Shown here piece by piece: positions 43,301 to 45,340 of a DNA stretch of 45,340 nt. The first letter of the stretch is position 1; the number at the start of each line of letters is the position of its first letter. The stretch comes from an uncultured Clostridia bacterium (lineage in GTDB: Bacteria; Bacillota; Clostridia; UBA1381): the NCBI GenBank assembly GCA_910579415.1, contig CAJTUY010000004.1, positions 29,886-75,225 of the forward strand, written 5' to 3'. The translations under genes were made by a program, and so were the position numbers. Under the pieces are notes generated by a model. That model saw only the letters and a program-made list of their open reading frames with translations. It was not told where the DNA came from and made no database searches.

Positions 43301-45340
43301 AGCGCTGACAAGGCGGCGGAAGGTACGGCAATTACCGTAACACCGACAGCTAATGAAGGCTATAAAGTTGATACAGTTAAATTTAATGATACAGTAATTG
43401 AGGCAGAGGACGGCGCATATTCATTTACAATGCCTGCTATGGCTGTAACTGTAACAGTTACGTTTGCAAGTACAGATAAAGCTGTATATCTGATAGGCAC
43501 AAAGGGTAATCCTGTAAGCTTTGCTGAGGGTAATCAGGGTAACTGGACAGCAGGCGGTTCGACGCTTACTGCAACAGTAGATTCGGCAAGTGATAAGCCG
43601 AGTGTGAATTTGAAAAACAATGCTAACGGCGGTTCATGCTACTATTATTCGACTTTTGCAGAAACGTCTGACATTATGGATTTATCATTTGAAGTAAAGC
43701 CGACAAGCGGTTCTCTTGCATTAAATATTAACAAAGATGGTTGGAATACATGGACTAACCATACAAATATTGCAATAATTAACGAAGATTCAATAAACTA
43801 CGGTTCTGAAAAGATTGCTGATTTAACAAAAGGTGAATGGAATACTGTAAAGATTTCAATGGACCTTCAGCTTGGAACAATAACGTTTACGGTTGGCGAT
43901 AACGCTTCTGTAACAAAGCCTATGCTTGCATTCGACAGCAAATCTTATCAGTCAAATGATGGCGGCGTAAAGCCTGTATCAGTAACAATGCTGAGATTTG
44001 TTCATAATAATAAGTCTGCTTCGGATATGAACTTTACAAACTTCTTGCTGAAAGCTACTCCGAGAGAAACAGAGCTTCCTAAGAAGACTTTAACAGTATC
44101 AAAGAATATTGATGGCGGTAAAGCATATATCGGAGCTGAAGGAACAGTAACATCAGAGGTAACGCAGAGTACAAATGTTATTGCTACGGCAGAGGGAACA
44201 GAAACAGTCAGATTTAATGCATGGAAAGATGCAGGCGGTAATGTTCTTGCAACTACTCCGACAATAACAAGAAGAATGTATGCGGATGAAACCATTACAG
44301 CGGACTTTACACAGCTATATACAGCAGAGCTTACATATACTTTAGACGGTGCAGGTGTTGAGGGTATTGAAGTTTCTGTTGGTGAAACAAAGAAAACAAC
44401 TGACGCAAACGGTAAAGTAACATTTATATTTGAACCGGGTACATATACTGCCACTACTATTGCAGGTGACTATAAAGCAACCTCAAAGGAGATTACAATA
44501 GGAACTGCTAATGTAACAGATACTGTTACTCTTGAATCGAACGCTCAGACACTTGCGGCAATTGATATTGATTCATCTATGATGAATACAGGCATTCTTA
44601 CAACGGCTGCTGATAGCAAGGTTGTAGGTAAGCTTTCAACAAAGCAGTATGCAAATGTTGAAAAGACAGAAGAAATGGTCACTCCTGCTAATATTGAATG
44701 GTCGGCAAGTAATGCAGGTATTGCAGTTGACGCTGACGGTACTGTTACAATTACAAATGCAGTTACCGCAGGTGATTATACAATTACAGCAACCGCAGGT
44801 GGTGTAACAGCAACATATGACCTTACAGTTGCTGCAACAGGTACTGAAAAAGTTAAGGCTGCTTCGGAAGACTTCGAGGGTACGACGAATATCTTTGGCG
44901 CACCATTAGTAACAGATTATGATACATTTGGATATCGTGAAGTAAGCGGATTTACAAATGTATTCTTAATGGGTAAAGAGGCAGAAAAGACTGTTACATT
45001 CTCGCCCGTAATGTTTGCTAATGCAGATACAACTGTATTTAAAACAGATGTATACTATGGTTGGGATAATGCTACTTCGGGTTCAACAGTTGCATTGTTA
45101 GATGACCAAGACAATGTAGTTGCTTCATGGACAATTAACAATAACGTGAGTGCAGCGGCAGGTACTCCGCAGATATCTGCAATAATTGGCGGAACAGCGG
45201 CGACAGGAAATATTGACACTCTAAATATGTGGAGTGGTTCTAACGGTGTAAACAATTCAAACGGTTGGTCTAACAGACCATATAAAGCCGGTGAGCATGG
45301 CACTGTAACCGTAACTGTTGCTACAAATGGTGATGTTACA
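40382..45340 (+). CDS. Giant secreted multidomain repeat protein (3' end outside the window)
   Basis: The frame opens at ATG 40382, behind a GAGAGAAAGGGAGAGAG purine tract, and runs without stop to the last base: 1653 codons and still open. A signal peptide (LISLFCAAAMTVSSFAGLTITASA) comes first. Residues about 30-290 look like a lectin-type beta-sandwich (VIEFDARF, WVHVKSV). Residues about 700-780, 870-957 and 959-1030 are related repeats of the type GTVTPDKAQAEQGETVTLTVTPAQGY ending in FTMPAKNVTVTATF. Residues about 1310-1380 resemble a carboxypeptidase-regulatory beta domain, and about 1395-1490 a Big_2 domain. No catalytic domain is visible in the part present. It shares a DGLKPL module with the esterase upstream, so both are probably fibre- or surface-related. 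Confidence 0.8.
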   Translation, partial: MKTKKLISLFCAAAMTVSSFAGLTITASAASGDKIADVVAVQDFNSLETGVLLDGFDEAEKKSDAVPYFNMVTTNRKDVGHYTDKNNVEIVTGNVYSVMEKEDDTTNKYIRLGFPMFGDFTKNGRYGHIDFVDADKTAVKYTADATKDYVIEFDARFISGMAKGVVSTEGSYNPVLRIGTFDAGTKTANAVAIDKAALNIGDDWVHVKSVTSIKGTKVYLDGAEEYVASETTATAVNAFGLYSTDGQTTISPPQDVFNGGFDKEILDADKHTFSPTVDIDNFTIYTAEPEVEADITITYEDEAGTEIKTATTVSGIVGRTFKVSENYKAPIDAEGDNYYKYKSGADDITVAASDNVIDLVFESVAKPTVTFKATTGDSKTELAEIGTAKAMPGTNTAAIYAKEYIQADGKWYQKNDGRKGGGKNHDAYDLTAVAGDEDSVVTVDYKPAFNVVSVLEAEDSDNAVEGSIEAPAGGTYGTTYPILNASGGAWAQSTTGSTYPTGFYTEPVTEAGTYEVTIRTRDFKRPAAVAKVTPGEGDAVTMAKIGETPSDGGISFTTIKVELAAGEYIWVGKSGEIGTDESSSTKLINDVDYIVVKDANKKADTDPVVTFNYANKVASLTSDKDRTVKAVVIHAQYGGGILTDVKQHPVDILSGAAPTTVNIEEPVYEGDKFMVWETLDGLKPLLVPAYTVPQGSGDAKPKFTVTVAEGIANGTVTPDKAQAEQGETVTLTVTPAQGYVLDTLTVKDADNADITVTNNTFTMPAKNVTVTATFKAQIAGTVTIAGTAKVGETITATVAELPAGATAKYQWQLATAQDGEFTDVQGANEASKKLSSVSQDKYVRVVVTADGFDGQLVSNVLGPVGEAAAPITKYAITKVVDPADTATVTTTIGDGTAVDEVTDGINVTVNATATGDNAVKEIVVTETEGGAPVAFNAETKTFKMPAKAVTVTVKTAPLFAITKAAAENGSFTVSADKAAEGTAITVTPTANEGYKVDTVKFNDTVIEAEDGAYSFTMPAMAVTVTVTFASTDKAVYLIGTKGNPVSFAEGNQGNWTAGGSTLTATVDSASDKPSVNLKNNANGGSCYYYSTFAETSDIMDLSFEVKPTSGSLALNINKDGWNTWTNHTNIAIINEDSINYGSEKIADLTKGEWNTVKISMDLQLGTITFTVGDNASVTKPMLAFDSKSYQSNDGGVKPVSVTMLRFVHNNKSASDMNFTNFLLKATPRETELPKKTLTVSKNIDGGKAYIGAEGTVTSEVTQSTNVIATAEGTETVRFNAWKDAGGNVLATTPTITRRMYADETITADFTQLYTAELTYTLDGAGVEGIEVSVGETKKTTDANGKVTFIFEPGTYTATTIAGDYKATSKEITIGTANVTDTVTLESNAQTLAAIDIDSSMMNTGILTTAADSKVVGKLSTKQYANVEKTEEMVTPANIEWSASNAGIAVDADGTVTITNAVTAGDYTITATAGGVTATYDLTVAATGTEKVKAASEDFEGTTNIFGAPLVTDYDTFGYREVSGFTNVFLMGKEAEKTVTFSPVMFANADTTVFKTDVYYGWDNATSGSTVALLDDQDNVVASWTINNNVSAAAGTPQISAIIGGTAATGNIDTLNMWSGSNGVNNSNGWSNRPYKAGEHGTVTVTVATNGDVT

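Overview
The window reads as chromosome of a low-GC, Gram-positive anaerobe of the class Clostridia, probably an uncultured gut or rumen Oscillospirales-type bacterium. This is inferred from the hprK/murB/rapZ/yvcK/whiA/dnaE/pfkA/pyk gene order, strong AGGAGG ribosome binding sites with several TTG/GTG starts, sigma-A promoters, an OLE RNA/oapA locus beside dxs, and large secreted polysaccharide-type proteins. I see no tRNA, rRNA, insertion sequence, prophage or CRISPR array.

Layout. 1-4.5 kb: tail of a WYL-type regulator, an HPr-like protein with arginine at position 46, an unrecognised 612-residue protein, rodA, and a HAD phosphatase whose reading frame is broken by one base at a TTTTTTG slippery run. 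4.5-7.8 kb (minus): an XRE regulator, then the operon murA-walJ-rlmH, then rpmB. 8.0-21.9 kb (plus): hprK, a PHP phosphoesterase, murB, rapZ, yvcK, whiA, dnaE, a TRAP (mtrB) homologue, a DUF2007-like protein, pfkA, pyk, a thioesterase and a D-2-hydroxyacid dehydrogenase. This block joins carbon-flux control, wall precursor synthesis, replication and lower glycolysis.

21.9-29.4 kb: two tandem copies of an undescribed-looking structured RNA (E1, E2) lie in front of a SLOG-fold gene. Next, on the minus strand, comes OLE RNA - oapA - dxs - tlyA - ispE - two membrane-anchored coiled-coil paralogues. A third copy of the structured RNA (E3) starts just beyond the OLE promoter and points the other way. 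The three copies differ in stem sequence but keep the same fold: a promoter, a long hairpin, an apical loop complementary over 13 bp to a 3' tail with one bulged T, and an intrinsic terminator whose 5' arm can instead pair with that tail. This is the best candidate in the window for a new RNA system.

29.4-45.3 kb: a secreted BspA-like leucine-rich-repeat gene with a one-base frameshift, a TfoX-N protein, metK, the operon mltG-trmR-U32 peptidase (wall cleavage plus tRNA wobble-uridine modification), and two very large secreted proteins. The first is a 1300-residue SGNH/rhamnogalacturonan-acetylesterase-like enzyme with repeat domains. The second is a multidomain exoprotein of more than 1650 residues that runs off the window.
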